From a virus, in IMG/VR virus record IMGVR_UViG_3300030102_008656, positions 1 through 25,461 of that record: a DNA stretch of 25,461 nucleotides; one strand, 5' to 3'. The notes under the pieces were generated by a model. That model searched no databases. It was not told the origin of the DNA and saw only the letters and a program-made list of their open reading frames with translations. This document shows positions 1 to 7,184 of the stretch, piece by piece; within the stretch, counting starts at the first letter, position 1; the number at the start of each line of letters is the position of its first letter. The position numbers and the translations under genes were made by a program.

Positions 1-82
1 CCATTTGACCTTTTACGGGCATACTATATGCAATAGGATTCCTTTCTGGCGTTGTACTATAAGGAAATTCGTTTGAAGGCAT
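1..82 (-). CDS. Truncated unknown gene, N-terminus only
   Basis: The leftward frame opens with ATG at 82 and stays open for 27 codons to the window edge. The protein begins MPSNEFPYSTTPERNP and is rich in Pro, Ser, Thr and Asn. I do not recognise it. A CATAAATA element lies five bases upstream of the ATG (88-95), one mismatch from the T4 late promoter, so it is probably a late, perhaps structural, gene. It diverges from the gene at 115, with only 32 bases between the two start codons. The call rests on the open frame and the promoter alone. Confidence 0.55.
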   Translation of the reverse strand, partial: MPSNEFPYSTTPERNPIAYSMPVKGQM

Positions 83-87
83 ATAAT

Positions 88-95
88 TATTTATG
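88..95 (-). promoter_or_regulatory. T4-type late promoter candidate (CATAAATA)
   Basis: On the minus strand CATAAATA matches the T4 late consensus TATAAATA at 7 of 8 positions. It ends five bases before the ATG at 82, the same spacing as at other genes in this window. Confidence 0.5.
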
Positions 96-101
96 CTAGA
101 G

Positions 102-109
102 ACTAAATA
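102..109 (+). promoter_or_regulatory. Weak late promoter candidate (ACTAAATA)
   Basis: ACTAAATA matches TATAAATA at 6 of 8 positions and ends five bases before the ATG at 115. The position fits the other rightward genes, but the sequence match is weak on its own. Confidence 0.35.
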
Positions 110-114
110 ATTTT

Positions 115-552
115 ATGACCAAATTCGAAAGACGTTTTTTTAGTAAATTACATGAACAAGTAGATGATGAAAGGGAAGCATTTGAATCACAATTAGATGA
201 TAATACTAACCCTGAAGATTTTGATGTTGATGTAGAAGTAGATGATACGGTTGTAGATGAGGATCCTAATGTAAAAGCAGCTCAAGCAGTAAATGATAGA
301 AATGAAGCTATGAAAGAAGAGCTTAGAGGTTGGATAGGAAAGATGGAAGAATTTTTAGATTACTTAAATGGTGAAGAAGCTAATTCTATTCAACAGAAAC
401 TAGCTAATGCTGAACCTGATACGATTTTTGATAGAATGAAAGCTTCGGAACAACGGAAGTTAGCTCGTGTAGCTACTGAACTTGCAGGAGTTACAGAATC
501 ATTTAAAGGTTATTTAGCTCAAACAAGTAATCCTTCTTTTAAACACGTCTAA
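115..552 (+). CDS. Acidic coiled, probably virion-associated protein, unknown function
   Basis: The 145-residue protein has a short basic, aromatic N-terminus (MTKFERRFFSKLHEQ) followed by a strongly acidic stretch at about residues 18-52 and a predicted helical remainder. I do not recognise a named family. The N-terminus contains L-H-E at residues 12-14, the form of a T4 prohead-protease (gp21) site, and the KFE..F...L pattern recurs in the protein encoded at 23879. This suggests an internal head protein or late virion component, by inference. It lies convergent to the primase gene with a four-base CTAA overlap of the stop codons, and its transcript probably ends at the hairpin at 594-625. 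Confidence 0.75.
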   Translation: MTKFERRFFSKLHEQVDDEREAFESQLDDNTNPEDFDVDVEVDDTVVDEDPNVKAAQAVNDRNEAMKEELRGWIGKMEEFLDYLNGEEANSIQQKLANAEPDTIFDRMKASEQRKLARVATELAGVTESFKGYLAQTSNPSFKHV

Positions 553-1604
553 GCAGTTAAATTACGAAATTTTTTAATTTCAGATAACTTTACAATACCT
601 TCGAGACCCTCGAAGGTATTTTTTTCTATAAACTCCCATCTTATTTCATCTATTTCAGCTGCTATAGCTATATCGTTAAAGTCTTTAAAGCGCTTACCAA
701 ACTTCTCAGGCCATATGAATACTTTTTCGTTTTGCTTTAATAATACTTCAGATTTTATTAAAGAAGCTTGATCTACCCATTGAGAGTCTAATATCCATAC
801 TTTATCAAACCACTTGAGAGTAGAATTTAATTGCTGTTCTTGTCTACCAGTAAACGATCTACCTCTTTCAGTAATACCTGCTACTGCTATAGAGTTTTTA
901 GTAAAGAAAGCATTTATAGGACCTTCAAATATGTAAACTTTATCATGGTCATTAGTTACTTTATCTATATTAAATAGTGTTTTTTCAGCTTGTACCTTAC
1001 CCAAATACTTAGGTTTAGTTTTATTATCTTTATTTAAAATTGTACGAGTTTGATAAAACTCGATCTCTTTATTTTCATTTATAAATGGTATAATAAGCCT
1101 ATTTTTATGAACTCTATCAACTAAAGATATATATAAATTATCAGGCTTATTAACTGCAGTATCTAATCTACGTTCTTTAATAAGATATCTAGCAGCTGTA
1201 ACAACAGAGTTGTTATTATAATAGTCAAGCTGAAACTTATCAGACAAATTAATACTGTCTTTAGGTAAGGTTTCAACTTGAATAGTTTCTCTAACTTCGT
1301 TTCTATTATTTGATAAATCTTTTGCATCAGGGACATATTGCTTTAGTTCATTTATGACATCTTCATCAGAGCTATTAGATACTTCTTTAATCCATCTTAA
1401 AGGTTTGCCTGACCATCCACAGTTATGACAGAAAATATTTTCATTTTTAGGAATATAATAACATCTTCTTTTTCTACCTAATGACTTACCTTCTCTGCAT
1501 ATAGGACAACTACATTGATATACATTATTAAATTTATTATACTTAGGATAAAAACCTAATTCATAAAACTTAAGTATAACAAAGTCTTCAGGAAGCGATA
1601 TCAT
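549..1604 (-). CDS. 61: DNA primase, T4 gp61-like (DnaG type)
   Basis: This 351-residue protein is close to the length of T4 gp61 (342) and makes RNA primers with the gp41 helicase. The N-terminus has a zinc ribbon (CPIC at 33-36 and CHNC at 59-62). A TOPRIM catalytic domain follows, with the FEGPINA motif (Glu227) and a later acidic strand WILDSQ (Asp273). The start ATG at 1604 overlaps the end of the upstream 5' nuclease gene by 17 bases, indicating translational coupling. Its last codons overlap the stop of the opposing gene at 552 and also encode the terminator hairpin of that gene. The family assignment is firm; the pairing with gp41 is inferred from T4. Confidence 0.93.
   Translation of the reverse strand: MISLPEDFVILKFYELGFYPKYNKFNNVYQCSCPICREGKSLGRKRRCYYIPKNENIFCHNCGWSGKPLRWIKEVSNSSDEDVINELKQYVPDAKDLSNNRNEVRETIQVETLPKDSINLSDKFQLDYYNNNSVVTAARYLIKERRLDTAVNKPDNLYISLVDRVHKNRLIIPFINENKEIEFYQTRTILNKDNKTKPKYLGKVQAEKTLFNIDKVTNDHDKVYIFEGPINAFFTKNSIAVAGITERGRSFTGRQEQQLNSTLKWFDKVWILDSQWVDQASLIKSEVLLKQNEKVFIWPEKFGKRFKDFNDIAIAAEIDEIRWEFIEKNTFEGLEGIVKLSEIKKFRNLTA
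594..625 (+). terminator. Intrinsic terminator inside the primase coding end
   Basis: A perfect 11-bp stem (AATACCTTCGA with TCGAAGGTATT) and a 5-base loop (GACCC) are followed by a T-run at 619-625. The T-run is only on the plus-strand side, so it ends the rightward transcript of the gene at 115-552. The hairpin lies wholly inside the antisense primase coding sequence, near its C-terminus. Confidence 0.85.
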
Positions 1605-2469
1605 TTAATTTATTATATAGACTTTTCATAAAAAACAAATTATGCCAAGTTTCTCTATTATCTAAAATTCGCTTAAAAGAATACTCTTCACAGTAATTTA
1701 AAAAAGCTTTATAATCGGGCTTTACCTCAACCTTTAGTTGCTCACAATAATACTCTTTTTCTTTTTTATAGTCTTCGTATAAGTCTAATCTAAATAAATC
1801 CCTATTAGTAAAATATTTTTCTTCTTGCTCAGTAGTTAGTTTTATTTCTCCTTCAAGAAATTTCTTAACTTTAGCTTTTCCAAAGCCAGGTATACCTGAT
1901 ATATTGTCAGACTTATCTCCAGTTAAACATTTTGCAGTAAACCAATCATATACATCTTTATAACCTGTTAAATCTTCAAAACTATCTTTATCAAAAAAAG
2001 TTTTACGAACAGGGTCGTATAACATTACTTCAGAATTTACTAACTGCAAGAAATCTCTATCTACTGACAAAATTACTTTAGAACCCTTATGTTCATTACA
2101 AATATATGATACTATATCATCAGCTTCTAACTCTCTAGGAAAGATAGAATTTATACCCATTGAAAGTAATATCGATTTTATTATTTCATTATTAGCATGA
2201 GGAGAAGGATCTTTAGATCTATTACCTTTATATTCTTTAAGGATGCTCTTTCGTATATTAGGTTTATAGTCTTTCTTTTCATCCCATACAAATACTGTAG
2301 TATCGGGTAAAAACTGCTTCACGTAGGAGCTAACAGCGTTAAGCGTAAAGTAAATATGAAAGTTACTTACTTGATAATCATTATGATTCTTCGACTTCTT
2401 TGACTGAATCTTTGCTGTATGAAATGTTCGGTGTATTAAATTGTTGCCGTCTATTATTAGAGTTTTCAT
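1588..2469 (-). CDS. rnh: 5'-3' exonuclease / flap endonuclease (RNase H role)
   Basis: The product is a FEN-family 5' nuclease, expected to remove RNA primers and 5' flaps from lagging-strand fragments. Metal-binding motifs are visible: IIDGNN (Asp7), LEADD (Glu115, Asp117, Asp118), VDRDF (Asp137, Asp139) and TGDKSDN (Asp185, Asp188), followed by an H3TH segment IPGFGKAKVKKFL. The sequence looks nearer to the canonical Pol I/T5-type nuclease than to T4 RNase H. I chose the ATG at 2469 rather than an upstream TTG at 2490 because MKTLIIDGNN places the first motif at the usual distance from the N-terminus. Its start lies 89 bases inside the upstream gene. Confidence 0.92.
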   Translation of the reverse strand: MKTLIIDGNNLIHRTFHTAKIQSKKSKNHNDYQVSNFHIYFTLNAVSSYVKQFLPDTTVFVWDEKKDYKPNIRKSILKEYKGNRSKDPSPHANNEIIKSILLSMGINSIFPRELEADDIVSYICNEHKGSKVILSVDRDFLQLVNSEVMLYDPVRKTFFDKDSFEDLTGYKDVYDWFTAKCLTGDKSDNISGIPGFGKAKVKKFLEGEIKLTTEQEEKYFTNRDLFRLDLYEDYKKEKEYYCEQLKVEVKPDYKAFLNYCEEYSFKRILDNRETWHNLFFMKSLYNKLNDIAS

Positions 2470-2704
2470 TATTTTTATATTGAGCTTCAACTACAGAATA
2501 TACACTCTTCGGTAGCTTCTCCACGTACTTTATTATATCCTGGTTCCTTCCGTTATCAAACGATTCTACCGGAACTTCAATATTTTCCATTTTAGGAATA
2601 GATAAACATCCAACAAATTTTTTAGTAGGTTTAACTATAGCAAACATCTGACCAACATAGTCACCTGTTTGAACTGCATATAAATCTCTTTTACAATATT
2701 TCAT
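2381..2704 (-). CDS. Conserved-looking hypothetical protein
   Basis: The 107-residue product has a compact N-terminal portion (MKYCKRDLYAVQTGDYVGQM, then several beta-like stretches up to about residue 80) and a polar, low-complexity tail rich in Asn, Ser and Glu. I recognise no domain. It overlaps the gene before it by 14 bases and the 5' nuclease gene after it by 89 bases, which is unusually long even here; the disordered tail is the part that overlaps. The position inside a replication operon suggests a role linked to DNA metabolism, but that is only context. Confidence 0.75.
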   Translation of the reverse strand: MKYCKRDLYAVQTGDYVGQMFAIVKPTKKFVGCLSIPKMENIEVPVESFDNGRNQDIIKYVEKLPKSVYSVVEAQYKNNENSNNRRQQFNTPNISYSKDSVKEVEES

Positions 2705-3020
2705 CTGGACCTTGATTTAATCCTTTCATTGATTGAGTTTCTTGAGCAAAATATTTTAATAAAAATGAGTTTAAAGCTTCTACTTGCTGAGGAGTTGATG
2801 CGGATTTTATATCTAAATGTCTACCTTGAAAATCAAAACCCAATAATATATATGAATCTAAATATTCAGCTATAATATTTGATATTCTATGAGCTAAATC
2901 TCTTCTTCGCTTAAAAGTCTTTTTATCCTTTATACTCTGCCTAAGAGCTTTTTCAACCATTTCTCTCAACTCTTCATCTTCTTCTTGAAAGTTATGATTA
3001 TCTATATCTTCATCAGACAT
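2691..3020 (-). CDS. Small hypothetical protein, helical
   Basis: The 109-residue product begins with an acidic segment (MSDEDIDNHNFQEEDEEL), continues with a charged helix and a basic KTFKRRRDLAHR stretch, then an alternating hydrophobic part (IIAEYLDSYILLGFDFQG). No known family is recognised. An AATAAATA element lies five bases upstream of its ATG, so it may head a transcription unit, although the preceding gene ends only five bases away. It sits in the small-gene cluster between the clamp and the 5' nuclease. Confidence 0.72.
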   Translation of the reverse strand: MSDEDIDNHNFQEEDEELREMVEKALRQSIKDKKTFKRRRDLAHRISNIIAEYLDSYILLGFDFQGRHLDIKSASTPQQVEALNSFLLKYFAQETQSMKGLNQGPDEIL

Positions 3021-3024
3021 ATAA

Positions 3025-3363
3025 TTATTTATTCAAAAACTTATCATCCTTTTTTTGACGAGCTCCTGACTCTAAGAGCTTTCTAACTACTACTTCAATA
3101 GAATGTGTTTTTAAACTAAAACTACTTTTAAAATTTTGATTACCGTCATTAAAATTAAACAGATATTCACCTTTGAAAGGAGTATTTTCGAAGCAAGTAA
3201 TATAAACAGAAGCTCCAGATGGGTCTACTAAAACAGTCCATTTACGTGGATCGGATTCACTATACTTATCAAAAATACGTAAAGTTACAAAATCATTATC
3301 TTTTAAGCGTTTAATAAAATAACTAGGAGTTTTTAATTTATTTTTAGTTTGATTTTTTGTCAT
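3025..3363 (-). CDS. Small hypothetical protein (TPSYFIKRLKDN)
   Basis: The 112-residue product has a basic N-terminus, then the segment TPSYFIKRLKDNDFVTLRIF and a probable beta-rich core (WTVLVDPSGASVYITCFEN, then YLFNFNDGNQNF). The C-terminal helix IEVVVRKLLESGA is basic. I recall similar proteins in T4-like marine phages but cannot assign a function from sequence alone. The ATG overlaps the stop of the clamp gene in an ATGA arrangement, so translation is probably coupled to that of the clamp. Confidence 0.72.
   Translation of the reverse strand: MTKNQTKNKLKTPSYFIKRLKDNDFVTLRIFDKYSESDPRKWTVLVDPSGASVYITCFENTPFKGEYLFNFNDGNQNFKSSFSLKTHSIEVVVRKLLESGARQKKDDKFLNK
3026..3033 (-). promoter_or_regulatory. 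Late-type promoter candidate (AATAAATA)
   Basis: On the minus strand AATAAATA matches TATAAATA at 7 of 8 positions and ends five bases before the ATG at 3020. It straddles the stop of the previous gene (3025). The same octamer with the same spacing precedes the gene at 25177. Confidence 0.4.
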
Positions 3364-4082
3364 TGAGTTAAAGCGGATATTATATACTTCAATTTAATAC
3401 CATTATCCTGAATATCAAATATAACTACCCCATACTCAGTATTAATTTTAACATTAAATTTATCATTAATAATAGATAGTAATCTAACATTATCTAAACT
3501 AATAGGTACAGGATTCAAATTAAAATCAGCAGCACCTAAACTAATAGTAAAATTATCAGTATTATGCCTAGATCTATCAGTTAACTCAGCCTTTAATAAA
3601 CCATCTTCAGTATAAAAATATAATTTATTAGTTTCAGAAGCAAAAGTACTACCTTTAAATATTTTACCTAATAAATTTTTATCTAATTCAAATTCAACAT
3701 CATACTTAAACCCATTTATTTTTTCTAAATTAATATTAGGTCTATTAATAAAACCTTCTTCATAAAGATGATATTTAAACTTTACGTCACAACCACTATA
3801 TTGAAGATTATTAGAGTTAATAGTTAACTCTACATTATTACTTTCAATAGTATCTAACACATGTCTTAATTTTTTAACGTCAGGTACGTTAATTTTATCT
3901 TCAAAAGATAACTTAGTATTATATTCGGAACAAAGTATTAAAGTACTATCTAAACTAGATACTAAACTAGACACCTTTTCATTTTCAATATCAAGAATTA
4001 CTCCTTGATCGTTTATTTTTGAAATAGCGTCTAAAAACTTTAAAAATTCACTTTTGTCGCTTAGTCTTAGTTGATTTGCCAT
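3360..4082 (-). CDS. 45: Sliding clamp, T4 gp45-like
   Basis: This 240-residue protein is close in length to T4 gp45 (228) and has the alternating beta-strand and helix composition of a trimeric clamp. Visible gp45-like stretches include the N-terminal helix SEFLKFLDAISKIN followed by a short strand, a mid-protein FELDKNLLGKIFKGS, and FTISLGAADFNLNPVPISLDN, which resembles the T4 region YTLTLGDYDG...FNFIINMANMKM. The clamp tethers gp43 to DNA and in T4 also activates late transcription through gp55 and gp33. Clamps diverge strongly, so the call relies on pattern and context. The gene overlaps the previous one by 35 bases. The clamp-loader genes 44 and 62, which follow gene 45 in T4, are not here. 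Confidence 0.78.
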   Translation of the reverse strand: MANQLRLSDKSEFLKFLDAISKINDQGVILDIENEKVSSLVSSLDSTLILCSEYNTKLSFEDKINVPDVKKLRHVLDTIESNNVELTINSNNLQYSGCDVKFKYHLYEEGFINRPNINLEKINGFKYDVEFELDKNLLGKIFKGSTFASETNKLYFYTEDGLLKAELTDRSRHNTDNFTISLGAADFNLNPVPISLDNVRLLSIINDKFNVKINTEYGVVIFDIQDNGIKLKYIISALTQ

Positions 4083-4512
4083 TACCTAATTTTACGCTAA
4101 TATCTTTTAAAATCAAAGTTTGTTCTTTAATTAACTCAATTAATTGATCAATTTTAGGAGGTTCAGAAAAATCAAACTCACCTTGATCATCTACTGGATT
4201 ATCAGTATGGTATACTCCAGCAATTTCTTGAGCTGCTTCTTCGGGAGTAACAGTTTTAATTTCTTGAACTGGAGGCGGAGCAGGAGCAGGAGCAGGAGGT
4301 GCTTGAGGTGAAGGACTTTGATTAACCATATTAGGATTTACTACAGGCATTCTTGCAGTTTGCTCAAAAATATTTTTCATCTCTTGAGACTTAGGTCCTA
4401 AATTAGCAGTTTGACCTACAATATTTTGATCTTGCTTATGCATAGCTCCGTACGTCTGGCCCATAAACTGCATGACCATGGCCTTTTGCTCTGGTGTCAT
4501 TGCTTGATCCAT
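4048..4512 (-). CDS. Proline-rich linker protein between gp32 and gp45, unknown
   Basis: The 154-residue product has three parts: a Met- and Gln-rich N-terminus (MDQAMTPEQKAMVMQF), a central Pro/Ala tract at about residues 68-83 encoded by short GGAGCA-like repeats near 4274-4300, and a C-terminal helix (IDQLIELIKEQTLILKDI) ending in a basic tail KSTKTKRQK. I recognise no family. It starts one base after the gp32 gene and overlaps the clamp gene by 35 bases, so it is very likely co-expressed with both. A flexible tether between two short interaction segments would fit a replisome accessory protein, as inference only. Confidence 0.75.
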   Translation of the reverse strand: MDQAMTPEQKAMVMQFMGQTYGAMHKQDQNIVGQTANLGPKSQEMKNIFEQTARMPVVNPNMVNQSPSPQAPPAPAPAPPPVQEIKTVTPEEAAQEIAGVYHTDNPVDDQGEFDFSEPPKIDQLIELIKEQTLILKDISVKLGNGKSTKTKRQK

Positions 4513-4513
4513 A

Positions 4514-5350
4514 TTAAAGATCTTTTAGTAGTTCATCAATATCTTCTTCAACAGTCTCAGTTGAGACAACTGCGGGCTCAGGCTCAGCAGGTACTTCAGT
4601 AACAGTAGGAACAGGAGCTGAAGTATCTTGAGGTTCATCTCCAGTCTTGCAATAATAATGCTCATTAAACATCTCTTTAAGATCATCATAAGACTTAAGA
4701 GTAAACACTTCAGTTAAATCAAAAGCACTGTCATAGATATCTTTTTGCTCATCTTCAGATAGATCAATCTTTCCAGCCGAAGTAAATCTAGAAGAAACAT
4801 AAGTAGGAAAGTCACCTTGCTGCTCTACTTTAATTTTAAAGTTAACCCCTTCACTACCTAAATCAAAGATAAGAGGACCAAACTCTTCAGCGTCTTCTCC
4901 TTCAATAGCTTCAGTAATAATTTTTTGAAGCTGCTTACCATATCGAAGAATTTTTACCTTACCATTATTATCCGGATTAGTAGGATCATCAACTACATAT
5001 ACGTTAACCAACCACTTTTCTAAACGACGAACAGCGCTCATCTTTTCTTTTTCTTCTTCACTACCAGTACGAAGAACCTTAAAGCGCTCTTCAGCAATAG
5101 GATCACGCTCACCAAACGTTTGAGGACTAAGCGTCTGAACATATTGACCAGTAGCATAAGAATTCCATCCATGATTATAGTAATGAAAGAAAGTCTTACT
5201 AGGATCTTTAGCAAAAGGCAAAAGTCTTACCGTATAAGTATTACCTACTTTAGTAGGCATAATCTCGTTAAACGTAGCAGAACCCTTACTATCAGAGCTA
5301 GCTAGCGCATCTTTAATTGATTGAAACATTGAACTATTAAAAGTACTCAT
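4514..5350 (-). CDS. 32: Single-stranded DNA-binding protein, T4 gp32-like, lacking the zinc cysteines
   Basis: This 278-residue protein coats ssDNA during replication and recombination. It follows gp32 architecture: an N-terminal cooperativity segment, an OB-fold core with WLVNVYVVDDPTNPDNNGKV (compare T4 [20 protein letters not shown]), then EGVNFKIKV and a flexible linker. The acidic C-terminal tail, ending DIDELLKDL, matches T4 DTDLDDLLNDL and is the part that contacts partner proteins. In T4 the core carries a His-Cys3 zinc site; here the corresponding stretch (TLSPQTFGERDPIAEE) has no cysteine, and the only Cys is near residue 234. A TATAAT lies six bases before the ATG. The next gene downstream starts one base after its stop. 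Confidence 0.95.
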   Translation of the reverse strand: MSTFNSSMFQSIKDALASSDSKGSATFNEIMPTKVGNTYTVRLLPFAKDPSKTFFHYYNHGWNSYATGQYVQTLSPQTFGERDPIAEERFKVLRTGSEEEKEKMSAVRRLEKWLVNVYVVDDPTNPDNNGKVKILRYGKQLQKIITEAIEGEDAEEFGPLIFDLGSEGVNFKIKVEQQGDFPTYVSSRFTSAGKIDLSEDEQKDIYDSAFDLTEVFTLKSYDDLKEMFNEHYYCKTGDEPQDTSAPVPTVTEVPAEPEPAVVSTETVEEDIDELLKDL

Positions 5351-5356
5351 ATCACT

Positions 5357-5362
5357 ATTATA
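5357..5362 (-). promoter_or_regulatory. TATAAT promoter for gp32
   Basis: On the minus strand TATAAT lies six bases upstream of the gp32 ATG. A start point about seven bases after a -10 element would fall on or next to the A of the ATG. No clear -35 or Shine-Dalgarno sequence is seen. Confidence 0.5.
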
Positions 5363-5366
5363 ATGA

Positions 5367-6020
5367 CTAGGAGCTAAACTTCAAGAGCTTTTGCTCTATT
5401 ATTTTTATTCCTTTTTTAGCTTTTTCCTTTAGGAGTTTAGAACTAATAAACTTTACTCGCGTCTTATTGTATAAATCAAAAAAATCACTTATTACCCAAG
5501 TTAATACATCATCTTGTCTTTTTACTACGGGATCCATATCTAAAGAATGTAGAGTATAAAAATTGATTTTGTGATTTTTTAAGTGGGTAAATATTAAAGG
5601 TAACGCTCCTCCTTCTTCAATAAAATTTTTATATGTAGATAAAGTAATTTTTTGATCAATACAGAAGTTAAAAATAAACTTTAGACATTCTCTTAACGTT
5701 TCTACTGACTCTTCACTATCAGGATCTTGTATTTGCTTATCTTTACAATAAAGAGTATAGCATTTTATAGCTTTTCTTGTATTAAAAAACGTTAAATCAA
5801 AATAATTATCAGCTCCATATACTTTATACGGGGCTATAAAAAAATCACTATAATTTATATGAGTGTATTTTGATAATAACTGACTTAGCTTTTTAAGAGC
5901 TACTTCATGTTCGCTTTGTAAGTTTTCAAAATTTTGTCTTAAACGAACTGGCTTGTTTTTAGCCTTACGAGAAGCGTATAAAAAACTATTATATATATGC
6001 TTCTCTTTTTCAGTAATCAT
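5367..6020 (-). CDS. 59: Helicase loader, T4 gp59-like
   Basis: At 217 residues this equals the length of T4 gp59, which loads the gp41 helicase onto gp32-coated forked DNA. The mostly helical sequence aligns in pattern with gp59: YFDLTFFNTRKAIKCYTLY against the T4 ...ALIFISNLVANQDAW region, then IFNFCIDQKITLSTYKNF against YYFSKKVEVSAFKEIF, and INFYTLHSLD against ISFETFILLD. The location just before gp32 repeats the T4 order 33-59-32. Its ATG overlaps the stop of the small gene before it (ATGA). No catalytic residues are expected. Confidence 0.88.
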   Translation of the reverse strand: MITEKEKHIYNSFLYASRKAKNKPVRLRQNFENLQSEHEVALKKLSQLLSKYTHINYSDFFIAPYKVYGADNYFDLTFFNTRKAIKCYTLYCKDKQIQDPDSEESVETLRECLKFIFNFCIDQKITLSTYKNFIEEGGALPLIFTHLKNHKINFYTLHSLDMDPVVKRQDDVLTWVISDFFDLYNKTRVKFISSKLLKEKAKKGIKIIEQKLLKFSS

Positions 6021-6313
6021 AACTTAATATTTGAATTGGAATTAAGGAACTTTGTAATATATTTCGATTTAGTTATAGAGGGTTCAAAGTCTATAAATAG
6101 TTTAACTACATCAAAATTAGTTTCAATGGTTAAAAGTTCCTTAAGTATATTTCTTATTTTTTCTTCTTGTAAAACTAGTATAAAAATATTTTGTAAAGAT
6201 AATTTTTTGCCTTTTAGCTGCGAGCAAAATGTACAAAAACACAACAACAAGTGTTCTGTTTCGTCTTTTATTAACGTACTTGAGGGTGCTTTGGGAGTAT
6301 TAGTTGTTAACAT
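6017..6313 (-). CDS. Small unknown gene at the gp33 position
   Basis: The 98-residue product has a short polar N-terminus, a cysteine-containing hydrophobic helix (HLLLCFCTFCSQL) and helical remainder rich in Ile, Leu and Lys. In T4 the gene at this place before 59 encodes gp33, the late-transcription co-activator (112 residues). I see no convincing gp33 similarity: the T4 C-terminal clamp-binding motif LDFLL is missing, the end here being NSNSNIKL. The gene overlaps the DHH gene by 14 bases and gp59 by 4. It may be a very diverged gp33 or an unrelated small protein. Confidence 0.7.
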   Translation of the reverse strand: MLTTNTPKAPSSTLIKDETEHLLLCFCTFCSQLKGKKLSLQNIFILVLQEEKIRNILKELLTIETNFDVVKLFIDFEPSITKSKYITKFLNSNSNIKL

Positions 6314-7178
6314 GAGTAAATTGTTTTGTTAAAGTTGCAAATCGATTTGTAAGCTTACCTCCTGCAGATGCTGTATGGCCTCCTCCATCACATAATTTTT
6401 TAGCTAACAAACTTACATCAACATCGCAATCCTTTCTTCTTCTAAATGAAACAGTTTTGGTTTTAGTATTAACTATAATACTAATATCAGCATTATACTT
6501 GTTTAATAAAAAGTGAGCTAATTCTCCTACTGCATAATTACCAAATGAAGCAACTACTTCATAATCTTTTATCTTACCTTTAAAAATTTCATTACCATTT
6601 AGTTGCTCTTTAAATTTTTTAAAGAATAATTTTATAGAATTTTTTTCTTGAATACTAAATTCTGTAAACCCTTTTTCAAAACAAGATATAAAATTTTCAG
6701 TTTTAGGAGAATTTAAATTATAATAAACTGCATTAAGCTTTAAGGAATCGCTATTGTTAGTTTTATACCAATCATACTTTTTGATTATATCAAGTAAAGC
6801 TAATTGATTAGCGTTAAGAGATAAGTGTTTTTCAAACTTATTACTAATTAAATCTATACAAGAATAAAAACTTTCATCTATTAAAACTTTAGCCTGCTTA
6901 TACAGCCCTTTATGGTTAGAGTGATTTTTATGTGTATCAATAATTACTACATTTTTTCTATCCGCTAACTTTGCTTGATCTTCATTTAAATCCAAATCTA
7001 CTATGAAAATTCTATCATAATGATCTAACGTATTCAATGCACCTTTAAACTTACCCGAAAATGTAGATTCAGTAACATCGTTTATATTAAACACATTACT
7101 TTTACTATATAACCACTTCAATACTAATGTAGCGCCAGCTCCATGTAAATCTGTATCCGTCCATATTTGGATATTCAC
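6300..7178 (-). CDS. DHH/DHHA1 phosphoesterase, probable nanoRNase or exonuclease
   Basis: This 292-residue protein belongs to the DHH superfamily of manganese-dependent phosphoesterases. Motif I reads TDTDLHGAG (Asp8, Asp10), motif II is IVDLDL (Asp61), motif III is IDTHKNH (residues 80-86, DTH in place of the name-giving DHH), and the C-terminal DHHA1 domain ends with GGGHTASAGG (265-274), which binds substrate. Lengths fit NrnA/NrnB-like nanoRNases, which degrade short oligonucleotides or pAp, rather than longer RecJ. The start is GTG at 7178, with AGTAAATA six bases upstream. The location between gp41 and gp59 is not one found in T4. A role in recycling short RNA or DNA fragments during host DNA breakdown is inference. 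Confidence 0.88.
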   Translation of the reverse strand: MNIQIWTDTDLHGAGATLVLKWLYSKSNVFNINDVTESTFSGKFKGALNTLDHYDRIFIVDLDLNEDQAKLADRKNVVIIDTHKNHSNHKGLYKQAKVLIDESFYSCIDLISNKFEKHLSLNANQLALLDIIKKYDWYKTNNSDSLKLNAVYYNLNSPKTENFISCFEKGFTEFSIQEKNSIKLFFKKFKEQLNGNEIFKGKIKDYEVVASFGNYAVGELAHFLLNKYNADISIIVNTKTKTVSFRRRKDCDVDVSLLAKKLCDGGGHTASAGGKLTNRFATLTKQFTHVNN

Positions 7179-7184
7179 TATGCG

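Noticed and set aside
4411-4602. Rightward frame antisense to the proline-rich gene and gp32
   Set aside because: Low-complexity His/Leu/Gln translation, no promoter, and it lies over two well-supported leftward genes.
6017-6313. Naming this gene gp33
   Set aside because: Only the position matches T4. The sequence shows neither the gp33 core pattern nor the LDFLL end.
5997-6332. Rightward 111-codon frame opposite the small gene before gp59
   Set aside because: Ser/Phe/Leu-rich shadow. The leftward frame fits the ATGA coupling on both sides.
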